From assembly GCA_963674475.2 (NCBI GenBank), contig CAXXFQ010000024.1, positions 930,001 to 994,000 on the forward strand: a stretch of 64,000 bases of DNA, given 5' to 3'. The first letter of the stretch is position 1. The number at the start of each line of letters is the position of its first letter. The notes under the pieces are model-generated. The model was not told where the DNA came from, ran no database searches, and was given only the letters and a program-made list of their open reading frames with translations. Shown here piece by piece: positions 20,801-27,789 of the stretch. The stretch is from CAXXFQ01 sp963674475. GTDB lineage: Bacteria > Planctomycetota > Planctomycetia > Pirellulales > Thermoguttaceae. The position numbers were made by a program, and so were the translations under genes.

Positions 20801-21758
20801 CCCGGTTACCGATAATCGAGCAGCCTCGGATCGCGACGGACCCGCTGACATTGACGATTCCCCCTCCCACCTCGGCGGTGTTGGCGATGATCGTCATATG
20901 ATCCAAATTACAAAGCCCGCGATACCCGACAAAAAGGCCGCCCCCCGCTCCGGCGATATTGTTGGCCAAGGTCACATGATCGGCAACCAAAACACCCCGA
21001 TTATAGATTCCCCCGCCATCGTCTTCCGCTTCACAACCTTGGACAACCGTGTTGGTAAGATTCAAATAGCCAAGGTTGTAGATTCCCCCGCCGTCGGAGT
21101 CGGTCCAGTCGTCCAGATCGTTGTCGAGAACGGCACCGTCGCTCACGGTCAAACCATTGATTGAAACGCTCACGCCGGAATCGATTGTAAAAACTCGACT
21201 CAACTGATTCGCGTCAATCGATAACTGATCGGCCCCGGGTCCCAAAAGATGAAGGTCGCCGCTAATGACCAATTCGCCTTCTTCGAGCGTGAGAACCGCC
21301 GAACCGGCACTGAACAACGAAGGATCAAAGATAATTTCATCAGTCCTGGTTGCCGACCCGGCCCGCGCATCGCCTACCGCCTCGTTGCGATTCGCCGCTT
21401 CAATTGCCTCACGAAGGGTCAGCACGCCGTCCTCGGCCACGACGTCTTCCAGACTATTGACCACATAAGGAGCCGGAACGGTCACTTGCGGAACGGTCGC
21501 GTGCGGGAGGGCTGAAGCTTCCAAATCCGCTGAAACGCCATTGGCTTCCAAGGTCTCGGGCAAAACGAGAATCGCTTCTTCTTTTTCCCAAAAAGCGTCC
21601 TGAAAATCGGCATGATTCGGCTCGTAGGGATTGACGCTCAATAGTCGTCGATCTTCCAAAGGTTCCATCCGAAGCGAATGACAACCGGAAAAACCCCCTC
21701 GGCCAGTAACCGTTTTTTTCCGATTACGCAAAAACCCTCTCTTAAGAAACGCCATCAT
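14808..21758 (-). CDS. Giant secreted right-handed beta-helix protein with dockerin-like C-terminus
   Basis: The product is 2316 residues from the ATG at 21758; an upstream TTG would add 21 residues but has no better support. The N-terminus carries the planctomycete export motif MEPLEDRRLLS. Four modules follow, each made of many short beta-helix turns of the type 'GGGIYN...L.ISNSTFSGNTA', and ending in an anchor-Q-like block ('WGTADDDYGDLRL', 'LAVDAEGNPLLTD', 'VDIGAYE'). Modules 2-4 open with 'LYVDDDA..GG.G..W..AF.DLQ.AL' and 'IWIAEGTYLPTE'. The last about 300 residues have an Ig-like part and two EF-hand-like loops, DADGDKDVDPQD and DADGDVDDVD (about 2140-2190), as in type I dockerin-like calcium domains. 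Likely a surface or extracellular adhesin or polysaccharide-binding protein. Confidence 0.9.
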   Translation of the reverse strand: MMAFLKRGFLRNRKKTVTGRGGFSGCHSLRMEPLEDRRLLSVNPYEPNHADFQDAFWEKEEAILVLPETLEANGVSADLEASALPHATVPQVTVPAPYVVNSLEDVVAEDGVLTLREAIEAANRNEAVGDARAGSATRTDEIIFDPSLFSAGSAVLTLEEGELVISGDLHLLGPGADQLSIDANQLSRVFTIDSGVSVSINGLTVSDGAVLDNDLDDWTDSDGGGIYNLGYLNLTNTVVQGCEAEDDGGGIYNRGVLVADHVTLANNIAGAGGGLFVGYRGLCNLDHMTIIANTAEVGGGIVNVSGSVAIRGCSIIGNRAEGEVDGIEDGVSEVFKGGGIFNGGELSVANSVLYGNSAESDGAGVCNWYGTVYMVNSTITANSAAQSGGGIENYRGDFTLTNSILTNNASASFANSDGGFTLQSGSNLIDHAPGFVCDPSSGADGEWGTADDEGNLRLTEDSLAINSASNELAVDSQGNPLLVDFDGALRIQDGRVDMGAYEHEATSGAGSFSSILYVDDDAELGGDGLAWETAFVDLQSALDLAEVLNNDWDDANDIDQVWIAEGTYIPTERLQWNDFRSATFSLLDNVTLYGGFAGTESSLPERDWTIHETVLCGEFDVTDVTDDPFDNAYSVVFASGVENVRIDGVTITGGIANVSYNAFPYNYRSNGGGIYLHSGSLEIANTTIDGNTAHECGGGIYSYYGDLTVSNSRIVDNSANDYGGGIHNSHYSTVTLSDSSLVKNAAGFGGGLSNYSHATVTDSTSFSENEAERKGGGIFNQKEADLFVSEGTSFATNSANIGGGIYNSGGLEVFDSSFLSNNANFRGGGIYNDGAFATLTDSVFLRNSSTDGGGMCNDGTFYLKDSTFSGNTATGFGGGVYNLNILTMSNSVLSGNIACSGGGVYHYWGGIMKVVNSTIVSNIASVSGGGICNYEGILSVYNSIVSLNEAENYQDTVVVINESNNIIGADPLFVRNPSSGLDGVWGTADDDYGDLHLQVKSPAIEMGDNDLAVDAEWNPLVTDIEGNPRIQNDFVDIGAYESEAADLSSVLFVDIDSSGGLGDSWATAVNDLNLALNIVKYLNTDSNPSNDIDQIWIAEGTYLPSDASASDPRDVTFSLVDGVSLYGGFEGTEVSLNQRNWAAHETVLSGDIGAAGDSSDNVYHVVCGDNVNVSLDGLTITGGNADGSGSGSPNSDNSGGGIYSYKSTISLMNSSVWGNQAVYGGGVYNFWETMTVTNSIFWANTAQKEGGAIYQKFIGEVHVVNSTMTANSAGVDGGGIFSQQCGLSLSNSIIALNDAPNNPDVTGVTSESHNLIGVDPLFMENPDAGADGKWGTADDVVGDLRLQPGSPAVNAGNNSLAVDTEGDAIFFDILHHSRVNEGTVDLGAYEHDPYIICDPILYVDDDADAGGNGLSWEAAFDDLQLALSRAFLQNNDQIDTNDIEQIWIAEGTYLPTERLKTTDSRSATFSMVEDVSLYGGFAGVESLLTERDWILRRTVLSGDLGVSGDASDNAYTVVNASGISNVTMDGLTITEGNADKKLSYQGCGGGIYVDSSELAIANSTIKDNWANNYGGGIYLEDGGSILNVSNTTFSNNVADLGGGLYSFNSMIKVTGSRFDANSGATGAAVYSMGNLNISDSIVSNNEASCHAGGIFGGGRLSISEVTFSGNMAGRYGGALYSDSADTSIVDSIFKENTAQRGGGVYNLGDVDLARVDFIANSADSQGGAIYNNRTLSLSDSTLSENSAGLQGGAIFNQDELVVSLAILSENTSDGAGGGIYNEAGIAVVGNSTLLKNSAAENGGAIANQATLTVTSSTLSGNTAQNGGAISNADKISIINSALSGNAALEAGGAVFNDDGTLSLVNATIAGNSAKDGGGIYSFVMVEEEEEDSETGDDTQTDTESEDETPTMVPNGRSFSMVNSILSGNFADTDSEYFGELSTDDNNLIDLKVPCFFCDPSAGADSVWGTADDDYGDLRLIYQSPAFDAGDNDLAKGADGNPLLTDLAGKQRIQNGTVDIGAYESPFSLDIFQVVDYTIGDGDAPSCVRQIEIQLSQPASETLLAEHLVLKNLTTGETIAAADMERVIDPDTCIVTWTFPSLDGKRLPDGNYQATLLAVGVVNESGTPLASDYTFDFFALFGDADGDKDVDPQDIFRFNQTRRKSESDLGFDSRFDSDADGDVDDVDFRAFWDNRFVSLPIEVTSEMGAGPVLARCQVDLATGFQTLTRTAHPHVPEITFGPVQRSPIPVGAIRNYFTMEDDAASASPNAAEILLANEELFHALAVDLQMQQSNAEKTNGSDQEENIFKEELIWGDF

Positions 21759-22147
21759 GGATTTTACGCCCCAACTTATAAAGATTTGTGTCAATTTCTG
21801 GAAAACAAAATAGATAATCAAAGCCGCTTTTTAACTTCGTGCTTTCCCAAAGAAACACGATCATCTCTTGAGATATCCCAAGATAAGGACAACCCCAAGA
21901 AACCGTTTCTCGAAAAGTTAAAAAACAGCCGTAAAAAATTTACTTGCGTATAAGGATCAAGTTGATTGAAAATAACTAGCTGGACCGAGAGAACACCAAA
22001 CGATTGGTTTCTCTACAAGTTTTTTTATTCTTTTTTAAAAGGACTAAAAATACTTCCGTTTTTTCAACTTCCCTGCGGGAGACTCTTCTCTTTTGTTCCG
22101 GCAATTGATCGAAGTCACCCATCTTGGCTTGCCCAATGCGCAAGCCG
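21759..22147. other. Intergenic region between two minus-strand secreted-protein genes
   Basis: 389 bp, AT-rich near the giant gene. It contains a short inverted repeat ATCTC-TT-GAGAT at 21863-21874. A 76-codon minus-strand frame (21976-22206) overlaps the PEP-CTERM gene end in another frame and has no supporting signal. No promoter or terminator could be assigned with confidence. Confidence 0.6.
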
Positions 22148-22795
22148 TTATGCAAGTGTTTTCCTTCGACGTCGCCGCCCAAATCGAGCGAACGATAAAA
22201 GAGCAATGAGTATTAAGAAAAGACCAGAAGGTTCGGGAACCACGTGAACCACGGCGGTGCCGAACTCCAACTGGGAATCGAGTGAGTTACACGCAAAATC
22301 AAGAAAATCATCATACGATGGATTTTGGAAAAACTCACCTAGAGTAAGCGTTGAATAAAAACCACCGTGCCCGGTTGAAGAATCAGGCACCAGTGTGACC
22401 GTCATCAAAAGAGTGCCATCGTATCCCTCGGTCGCTTCCGATGGCAACACGCCCAAAGCGCCAAGACTCCCAAGATCCGACGCTTTTTCCGCGGGGCCAT
22501 CAAAACCATCGCAATCGAGTTCGGGCGGAACGACAATCGAATCGGTACCTAACGTGTAAAAACCCAAGGAGTCATTGCCGTAAACACGCACACCCATCGA
22601 ATACAATCCGGCCGCGACCGGCTGATTCCCCGGAGTGTTGGGGTCCGCGTCCAAATGGACTTGCACCTGGAATGGCTGCCCTGGCTGTGCTTCATACGTA
22701 GATTGATCAAAACCAATGGTCAGCGAGGCCGGAGCGGGAACCGCCACCAATGCCAAAATTACCAAAATGATTCCAAAAGACTTTCGTTGAAACAT
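22148..22795 (-). CDS. PEP-CTERM sorting domain protein
   Basis: The 215-residue protein has an N-terminal signal peptide (MFQRKSFGIILVILALVAVPAPA), a beta-rich middle with 'YEAQPGQPFQVQVHLDADP', consistent with a cohesin-like or carbohydrate-binding fold, and the tripartite C-terminal signal: VPEPS, a hydrophobic helix (GLFLILIALLSFARF) and GRRRRRK. Such proteins are recognised and cleaved by an exosortase and are often secreted with an exopolysaccharide; no exosortase gene is in this window. The ATG is preceded by a good Shine-Dalgarno GGGAGG. The neighbouring giant protein uses a different export motif. Confidence 0.88.
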   Translation of the reverse strand: MFQRKSFGIILVILALVAVPAPASLTIGFDQSTYEAQPGQPFQVQVHLDADPNTPGNQPVAAGLYSMGVRVYGNDSLGFYTLGTDSIVVPPELDCDGFDGPAEKASDLGSLGALGVLPSEATEGYDGTLLMTVTLVPDSSTGHGGFYSTLTLGEFFQNPSYDDFLDFACNSLDSQLEFGTAVVHVVPEPSGLFLILIALLSFARFGRRRRRKTLA

Positions 22796-23168
22796 CTACT
22801 GCCTCCCACAGATACCGTTTACGATGACGAAAAAAAGTCCGCTATTCCGAGAGCAAATCCGTCCTCTTCTCAACCTTCCCATTCAGAAGCCAATCAAAGC
22901 AAATCTTTCGTAACTCACATTGCCTTAATTAAGATCCAAAATGGAAACAACCAAGAAGGATAAGATTTAGCAAAACGGCAGACCTCTTTTTCTCAGTAAA
23001 CCAAATCAGCCCCAGTATTTTTTAAGTCGTTCGCTAAAAAGCATTTAATCTCAACGCAAAAAGATCACTTCATTGAAAGCGACAAATCAGTCGAGATATC
23101 GATAATTTGGATTGTAACGCCTTTTTAAACCAAAAGCAATAAATTTATTAGCATTTTTACACCACCCG

Positions 23169-23240
23169 ATATAGGGAGACTCTTTACCTATATTGTCACG
23201 CTGCATTTTTAACAAATTCTCCTGTTATTTATGACAATAT
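23169..23240. repeat. Two overlapping, mutually exclusive inverted repeats
   Basis: ATATAGG (23169-23175) pairs perfectly with CCTATAT (23187-23193). ATATTGTCA (23190-23198) pairs perfectly with TGACAATAT (23232-23240). The two stems share bases 23190-23193 so only one can form in a single strand. They may be operators for a DNA-binding protein or an RNA switch; no transcript start upstream of them was identified. Confidence 0.6.
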
Positions 23241-23396
23241 CTTTGAGACCGCTCTTTTTTGACCAGACCCAATAGCAAAACCCCCGCTTTCCTCTGTTCT
23301 GCCTAGTGTGCCGAGACGATTTTCTGGAATTAACCCGAGAAAAACCGGCCTACGTTTTTTCCCAAAGCCTAGGGTGTTTTGCATCAAAACAAGAGA

Positions 23397-23402
23397 TATA
23401 AT
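23397..23402 (+). promoter_or_regulatory. Probable -10 box of the rpiB-like/dhaKL operon
   Basis: TATAAT matches the vegetative consensus exactly and lies 92 bp before the isomerase start. The hexamer 17 bp upstream (GTGTTT) is a poor -35 match, so the promoter may need an activator. Confidence 0.5.
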
Positions 23403-23493
23403 GGGGGCTTATCTGAATTCCAGCTTTTTTTGATGCTCTAGCAGCATGCCCCCCTCAAGCCCGCGAAACACTCCTAAATACTGAGGTAAGAAA

Positions 23494-23964
23494 ATGAAAC
23501 TTGTCATTGCCGCCGATCCGTTCGCTCTGGAATTGAAAGACTCGATCAAAACCTTCCTGACGGAAAAAGGATACGAAGTCACCGATGTAGGCAGCATCGA
23601 TGCCGATCACCCGGTTCCGTTTTATGTCGGCGCAACCGCCGCCGCCCGCGCGATCCAAAAAGGGGAAGCCGAGCGAGGAATCCTTTTCTGCGGCACCGGG
23701 ATGGGAATGGCCGTCGTGGCCAACAAGTTCAAGGGGATCGTCGCCTCGGTGGTCGAGAGTGTCTTCGCCGCCAAAATGTCCCGCTCGATCAACAATTCAA
23801 ACGTCCTGACGATGGGCGCGATGATCGTCGGTCCGTTCATGGCCACGGCGGCGGTCGAGGCCTGGCTGGACACCAAGCATACCGAAGGGCTCGAACCGCT
23901 TGCCGACATGCTCAAGGAAGCCTGCGAAAAGGTCAAACAAATCGAAGAAACCAATCTTCGCTAA
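23494..23964 (+). CDS. RpiB/LacAB-family sugar-phosphate isomerase (divergent)
   Basis: The 156-residue protein aligns with ribose-5-phosphate isomerase B, including the catalytic-loop motif CGTGMGMAVVANKFKGI with Cys66. Three usual residues differ: the N-terminal Asp-His pair reads Asp8-Pro9, the D-Y-P motif reads D-H-P (38-40), and the ring-opening His99 of E. coli RpiB (SRQHNDTN) is Ile99 here (SRSINNSN). A non-furanose, possibly tetrose-phosphate, substrate is therefore inferred. The start has an SD (GAGGTAAG). It heads the kinase/aldolase operon and is probably the isomerase for the same ketose phosphate. RpiB-type and DhaK-type enzymes are known partners in tetritol catabolism of mycobacteria. 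Confidence 0.85.
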   Translation: MKLVIAADPFALELKDSIKTFLTEKGYEVTDVGSIDADHPVPFYVGATAAARAIQKGEAERGILFCGTGMGMAVVANKFKGIVASVVESVFAAKMSRSINNSNVLTMGAMIVGPFMATAAVEAWLDTKHTEGLEPLADMLKEACEKVKQIEETNLR

Positions 23965-24110
23965 TAACTTCTTCTTGCAAAAAATGATCTTTCTCTCCCG
24001 GAAAACCTTTTGAAACTGATCCGGGAGAGAAACCCGTCGTTATTATCGGGACGTTTGTCGTCCGTTTTTCCACGAACCAATGAACATTGAATGGAAGCAA
24101 GGCCGTTATC

Positions 24111-25113
24111 ATGGTAATGAAAAAATTCCTCAACGACCCCAACAATCTGACCGCCGAACTGCTCGAAGGATATTGTCAGGCATACGAAAGTAAGGTCAAA
24201 CTCGAATCGGACAAAATCGTCGTTCGGGCCAACCCCAAAGACGAGAGCAAAGTGGCGATCATCACTCTCGGCGGCGCGGGACACGAACCGGCCTTGAGCG
24301 GCTACGTCGGCGAGGGGCTTTTGGACGCCAGTGTGGTTGGCGATATCTTTGCCGCGCCGGGTGCCCCGAAAGTACTCGAAGCGCTGCGGATGTTCAAACG
24401 GGACGCCGGGATCTTGCTGGTCATCCTCAACCATGCCGGCGACGTGCTTAGCGGCAACATGGCAGCCGAAATGGCCCAAAAGGAAGGGATCCATGTCCAA
24501 ACGATCCTGACCCATGACGATATCGCCCCCCGGGTTAAACGCGCCGATCGACGACCGACGAGGCTTGGGCGGCTGCATTCCGCTTTTCAAAATCGCGGGA
24601 GCAGCGGCCGAAGCGGGCAAGAGCCTCGACGAAGTGGCCGAAATCGCCGAGCGGTTCAACAACCAGATGGCCACGCTGGCCGTCACGGCCAAAACGGCGA
24701 CCCATCCGCAAACCGGCCAATATATCGCCGAGCTGGCCGACGACGAGATGGAAATCGGTATGGGCCAACACGGCGAAGGGGGCGGCGGCCAATTCAAAAT
24801 GCTCTCGGCCGACGAGACGGCAGAAAACATGGTCACCAAGCTGGTCAACGCGATCGACCTCAAGGAAGGGGACCAGACGATGTTGATCGTCAACGGCTCC
24901 GGCGCCACGACGTTCATGGAGATGTTCGTCGTCTATCGGGGTGCCCGAAAGGTCCTCGAAAGCAAGGGGATCCAGGTCGCCACCAGTCGCGTCGAAGAAA
25001 TGTTGACCGTGCAAGAGACCGGCGGCTTCCAGATGTTTTTGGCCAAACTCGACGACGAGCTTACGGGCTACGCGCTTGCTACGTCCGACGCCCCGTACTG
25101 GGTGACCCGATAA
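24111..25113 (+). pseudogene. Dihydroxyacetone-kinase DhaK-type subunit, interrupted by one frameshift
   Basis: The first frame (MVMKKFLNDPNN...) carries the DhaK start and the substrate loop GGAGHEPALSGYVGEG and runs to 'THDDIAP'; the homologous remainder ('GLNAPIDDRRGLGGC' to 'DAPYWVTR') is in the next frame. The switch falls at a run of six C (24526-24531); deletion of one C restores a full DhaK of about 333 residues. The second part keeps the covalent substrate-binding His in GMGQHGEGGGG. Both halves look under selection, so a sequencing or assembly error in the C-run is most likely; a recent mutation or +1 slippage at CCC-C are alternatives. With DhaL it would phosphorylate dihydroxyacetone or a related short ketose such as erythrulose. 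Confidence 0.8.
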
Positions 25114-25174
25114 CTCCTTCTTTCAACTGAGGGCCCCTGCCCTCTTGTTCTTTTTCTTCATGTAAAAACCGATT

Positions 25175-25795
25175 ATGAGTGCAACATTAAATCAAGCGAC
25201 GTTTGCCAAAATGGTTGCCGCGGCGGCCGAGAAGATCGAAGCTTCAAAAGAACTGCTCACCCAGCTCGACTCGGTCGCCGGTGACGGCGATCACGGCATC
25301 TCGATGCTGCGGGCCATCCGCGCTGCCGAAAAAGCGGCCGGCGCCGACGGCTCGTTCAAAGAGACGCTTCACGGGGTCGGCTGGGCCGTGATGTCTGAAG
25401 ACTGTGGCTCGACCGGGCCGCTGGTCGGCTCGTTTTTCATGGGCCTCAGTGACGGCGTCGACGCCGACGAACTCGATGCGGCCGCGACTCGAGTCATGTT
25501 CGAAGCCGGATTGGCAGGCATCGCCAAGCACAGCAAGGCGGACGTCGGCGGTAAGACGATGATGGACGCCCTGATCCCGGCCGTCGCCGCGATGAAAGGT
25601 CACGACGAGCTCAAGCCGATGCTCGAAGCGGCCGCCACGGCTGCCGACGAAGGGGCCGAAGCGACCAAGGACATGGTGGCCAAGTTCGGCCGCGCCCGAA
25701 ACCTGGGCGAACGGTCCCGAGGCTACATCGACCCCGGTGCCAAAAGCATTTCTTTAATTTTTAGTTCATTTTCCACCAATGTATCTGGCGACTAG
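25175..25795 (+). CDS. DhaL-type kinase subunit (ADP/ATP-binding)
   Basis: The 206-residue all-helical DhaL domain binds nucleotide and Mg2+ through the acidic motif GDGDHG (36-41). Other family features are 'DCGSTGPLVGSFF', 'GGKTMMDALIP' and the C-terminal 'LGERSRGYIDPGAKS'. No DhaM phosphotransferase gene is nearby, so an ATP-dependent kinase is more likely than the PTS type. The gene follows dhaK by 61 bp and precedes the aldolase by 190 bp. Natural substrate unknown. Confidence 0.92.
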   Translation: MSATLNQATFAKMVAAAAEKIEASKELLTQLDSVAGDGDHGISMLRAIRAAEKAAGADGSFKETLHGVGWAVMSEDCGSTGPLVGSFFMGLSDGVDADELDAAATRVMFEAGLAGIAKHSKADVGGKTMMDALIPAVAAMKGHDELKPMLEAAATAADEGAEATKDMVAKFGRARNLGERSRGYIDPGAKSISLIFSSFSTNVSGD

Positions 25796-25985
25796 GAGTC
25801 GCGGCCGGAAGGCGTGCTTCGAGGAGATCGAAGTACCAGCAATGCGACCAACTTTGAGATTAAAAAATTGAGAGAGGAGGACAGGGAAACCCACCCCAAA
25901 AAAGGGCTTACCTAGCCTCCTCTTCGAAAAAATAACCCGATAAAAAAATTCCCAAGAGAAAAAAGAGAAAAGGAAACTCAAAACC

Positions 25986-26870
25986 ATGCCGGACGCTGAT
26001 CAGATTCAAGCGGGGAAACAATACGGACACGACACCCCCCAAAAGAAGGAAGGTTTCTTCCTGAAGGGGTCGTGCAACCTCGGCTGGGGGGTTCAAGACC
26101 GACTTTCTCGCGTTTTCAACCCGGCCTCGGGAAAAACGGTCATGTTGGCCTTCGATCACGGCTATATCATGGGCCCGACGACCGGTCTGGAACGGATCGA
26201 CCTGACGATTGTTCCGCTGCTGGAGTACGCCGACTCGATCATGTGCACCCGCGGTATCCTCCGCAGTGTCGTCCCGCCGACCTTCAACAAGCCGGTCTCG
26301 CTTCGCTATTCTGCCGGATCTACCGTGTTGAATGACCTAAATGACGAATGTATCATGGATATTGAGGAAGCGGTGCGCCTGAACGCCTCGCTCCTCGCCG
26401 TGATGGTGGCCATCGGCGACAAAAAGTTCGAAGCGCAGACGATCCGCAACCTGACCCGCACGATCGACTTGGGCAACCGGTACGGCATCCCGACGCTCGG
26501 CGTCACCGCGGTCGGCAAGGAAATGGTCCGCGACGCCCGCTACCTGAGCATGGCGAGTCGGATTTGCGCCGAGAACGGGGCCCATGTCGTGAAAACCTAT
26601 TTTTGCGAGAAGGACTTCGAACAAGTGACCGCCTCGGTGCCGGTGCCGATCATCATCGCCGGTGGCAAGAAGGTTCCGGAGCTCGACGCGTTGAAGATGG
26701 CCTACAGGGCAATCGACCAGGGCGCCGCCGGGGTCGACATGGGACGCAACGTCTTCCAGGCCGAGTGCCCGGTGTCGATGCTCAAGGCAATCCGTTCGGT
26801 CGTCCACGACGGCCAGAAACCGGAAGCGGCCTACGAGATGTACCAAACCTTGAAAAACGAAAACAAATAA
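25986..26870 (+). CDS. LsrF/DhnA-family class I aldolase or thiolase
   Basis: The 294-residue protein is strongly similar along its length to E. coli LsrF (3-hydroxy-5-phosphonooxypentane-2,4-dione thiolase): 'RLSRVFNPASGKTVMLAFDH', 'GPTTGLERID', 'MCTRGILRSVVPP', 'IIIAGGKKVPE', 'GVDMGRNVFQ'. The Schiff-base lysine is conserved at Lys203 (VVKTYF), the same position as in LsrF. No other lsr genes (lsrK, lsrG, transporter) are visible, so the natural substrate is probably the product of the adjacent kinase and isomerase and not autoinducer-2. It would yield a C2/C3 fragment such as DHAP or acetyl-CoA. Confidence 0.9.
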   Translation: MPDADQIQAGKQYGHDTPQKKEGFFLKGSCNLGWGVQDRLSRVFNPASGKTVMLAFDHGYIMGPTTGLERIDLTIVPLLEYADSIMCTRGILRSVVPPTFNKPVSLRYSAGSTVLNDLNDECIMDIEEAVRLNASLLAVMVAIGDKKFEAQTIRNLTRTIDLGNRYGIPTLGVTAVGKEMVRDARYLSMASRICAENGAHVVKTYFCEKDFEQVTASVPVPIIIAGGKKVPELDALKMAYRAIDQGAAGVDMGRNVFQAECPVSMLKAIRSVVHDGQKPEAAYEMYQTLKNENK

Positions 26871-26967
26871 CCACTTACGTTTTTACTTATCCGGCATGGA
26901 TTGTGGCCGGTTCGGGCCTTCCAACCCAAATCGGCCCCTTCATGTTTTTTTGAGAAAGGTGACTACC

Positions 26968-27630
26968 ATGAATCGACGTGAACTTTTGGGCTCGGCTGCC
27001 GGAATGCTGGCGGCGGCAAGCTGTGGCCAAGCGATGGCCGCGACGGAGAAGAAAACCTTGCGCAAGTACACCAACGACGATTTTTACAAAAACGGCAAGT
27101 TCGATGCGGAAGCGGGCAAAAAGGCCTTCTTCGAGATGTTCGAATACCACAACTATTCGCTGACCGACAGCCTCAAAACCAACCCCGATTTCTGGGTCGC
27201 CGACTTCAAGCAAAACGATTTCGCCAACACCGGGATGGGCGGCATTTTTTGGGTCAACGATAAAGAACACGGCTACTTCGCCCATGAAATCTATCTGCTG
27301 CCCGGCCAGATGTTGGTCGAACACGCCCACGTCGAAGCCGAAGGGAAACCGGCCAAACACGAATGTTGGCAGGTCCGCAGCGGCATGATCTATACTTTCG
27401 GTGAAGGAGAAGCGACCAACCCGTGCCCGGTCAAGCTGCCCGAAAGCCAAAAGGGCCATATCACGGTCCACAACGCCAACGCGATTGAAACGGGCCAAAT
27501 GGGCTTTTTGAACCGCATCGGCGCCAAGCACTTCATGGTCGCCGGACCGGAAGGCGCGATCGTTTCGGAATACGCCTCGTACCATTCGGGCGACGGCCTC
27601 CGATTCACGAATCCGACCGTCGGATTCTAG
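26968..27630 (+). CDS. Exported cupin protein, D-lyxose-isomerase-like
   Basis: The 220-residue protein starts at the ATG at 26968 (SD AAAGGTGA) with MNRRELLGSAAGMLAAAS, a Tat-like or Sec-like signal. A cupin core follows, with candidate metal ligands in EHAHVEAEG (His119, His121) and KHECWQV (His131 and Glu132). The spacing resembles D-lyxose isomerase-type sugar isomerases but the classical HFHW-type motif is not present, so activity is uncertain. It is 97 bp after the aldolase and followed by a terminator, which makes it the last gene of the operon. An extracytoplasmic sugar-modifying or sensing role is inferred. Confidence 0.8.
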   Translation: MNRRELLGSAAGMLAAASCGQAMAATEKKTLRKYTNDDFYKNGKFDAEAGKKAFFEMFEYHNYSLTDSLKTNPDFWVADFKQNDFANTGMGGIFWVNDKEHGYFAHEIYLLPGQMLVEHAHVEAEGKPAKHECWQVRSGMIYTFGEGEATNPCPVKLPESQKGHITVHNANAIETGQMGFLNRIGAKHFMVAGPEGAIVSEYASYHSGDGLRFTNPTVGF

Positions 27631-27645
27631 GCAAAACGAAAACAT

Positions 27646-27671
27646 GCCCGACTCAGGCGGGCTTTTTTTTC
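27646..27671 (+). terminator. Rho-independent terminator of the sugar-phosphate operon
   Basis: GCCCG (27646-27650) pairs with CGGGC (27658-27662) around a 7-nt loop, directly followed by T8. It is 16 bp past the cupin stop. Confidence 0.88.
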
Positions 27672-27789
27672 GCTTGAGTCGGTTGCATGCAAGGTCCCTT
27701 TTGAGTGTAGGCGAAAACGCAAAAACAGCTTGACCGTCCGTCTATCCTTCCAGCCCACCTTTTTTCCTCTTAAAGGATAAATAAACACC

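Larger units (their letters stand above)
22796..23493. other. Intergenic region upstream of the sugar-phosphate operon
   Basis: About 700 bp of AT-rich DNA between divergent genes. No protein-coding gene was found. It holds two overlapping inverted repeats (23169-23240) and a consensus -10 box (23397-23402), listed separately. The leader between the likely start site and the isomerase gene is about 85 nt and contains a small hairpin ATGCT/AGCAT (about 23432-23446). Confidence 0.65.

Noticed and set aside
21976..22206. 76-codon minus-strand frame between the giant protein and the PEP-CTERM gene
   Set aside because: It overlaps the end of the PEP-CTERM gene in another frame and has no ribosome binding site or recognisable domain.
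25986..26870. Autoinducer-2 (lsr) operon
   Set aside because: Only the LsrF-type enzyme is present; no LsrK, LsrG, LsrR or Lsr transporter is seen.
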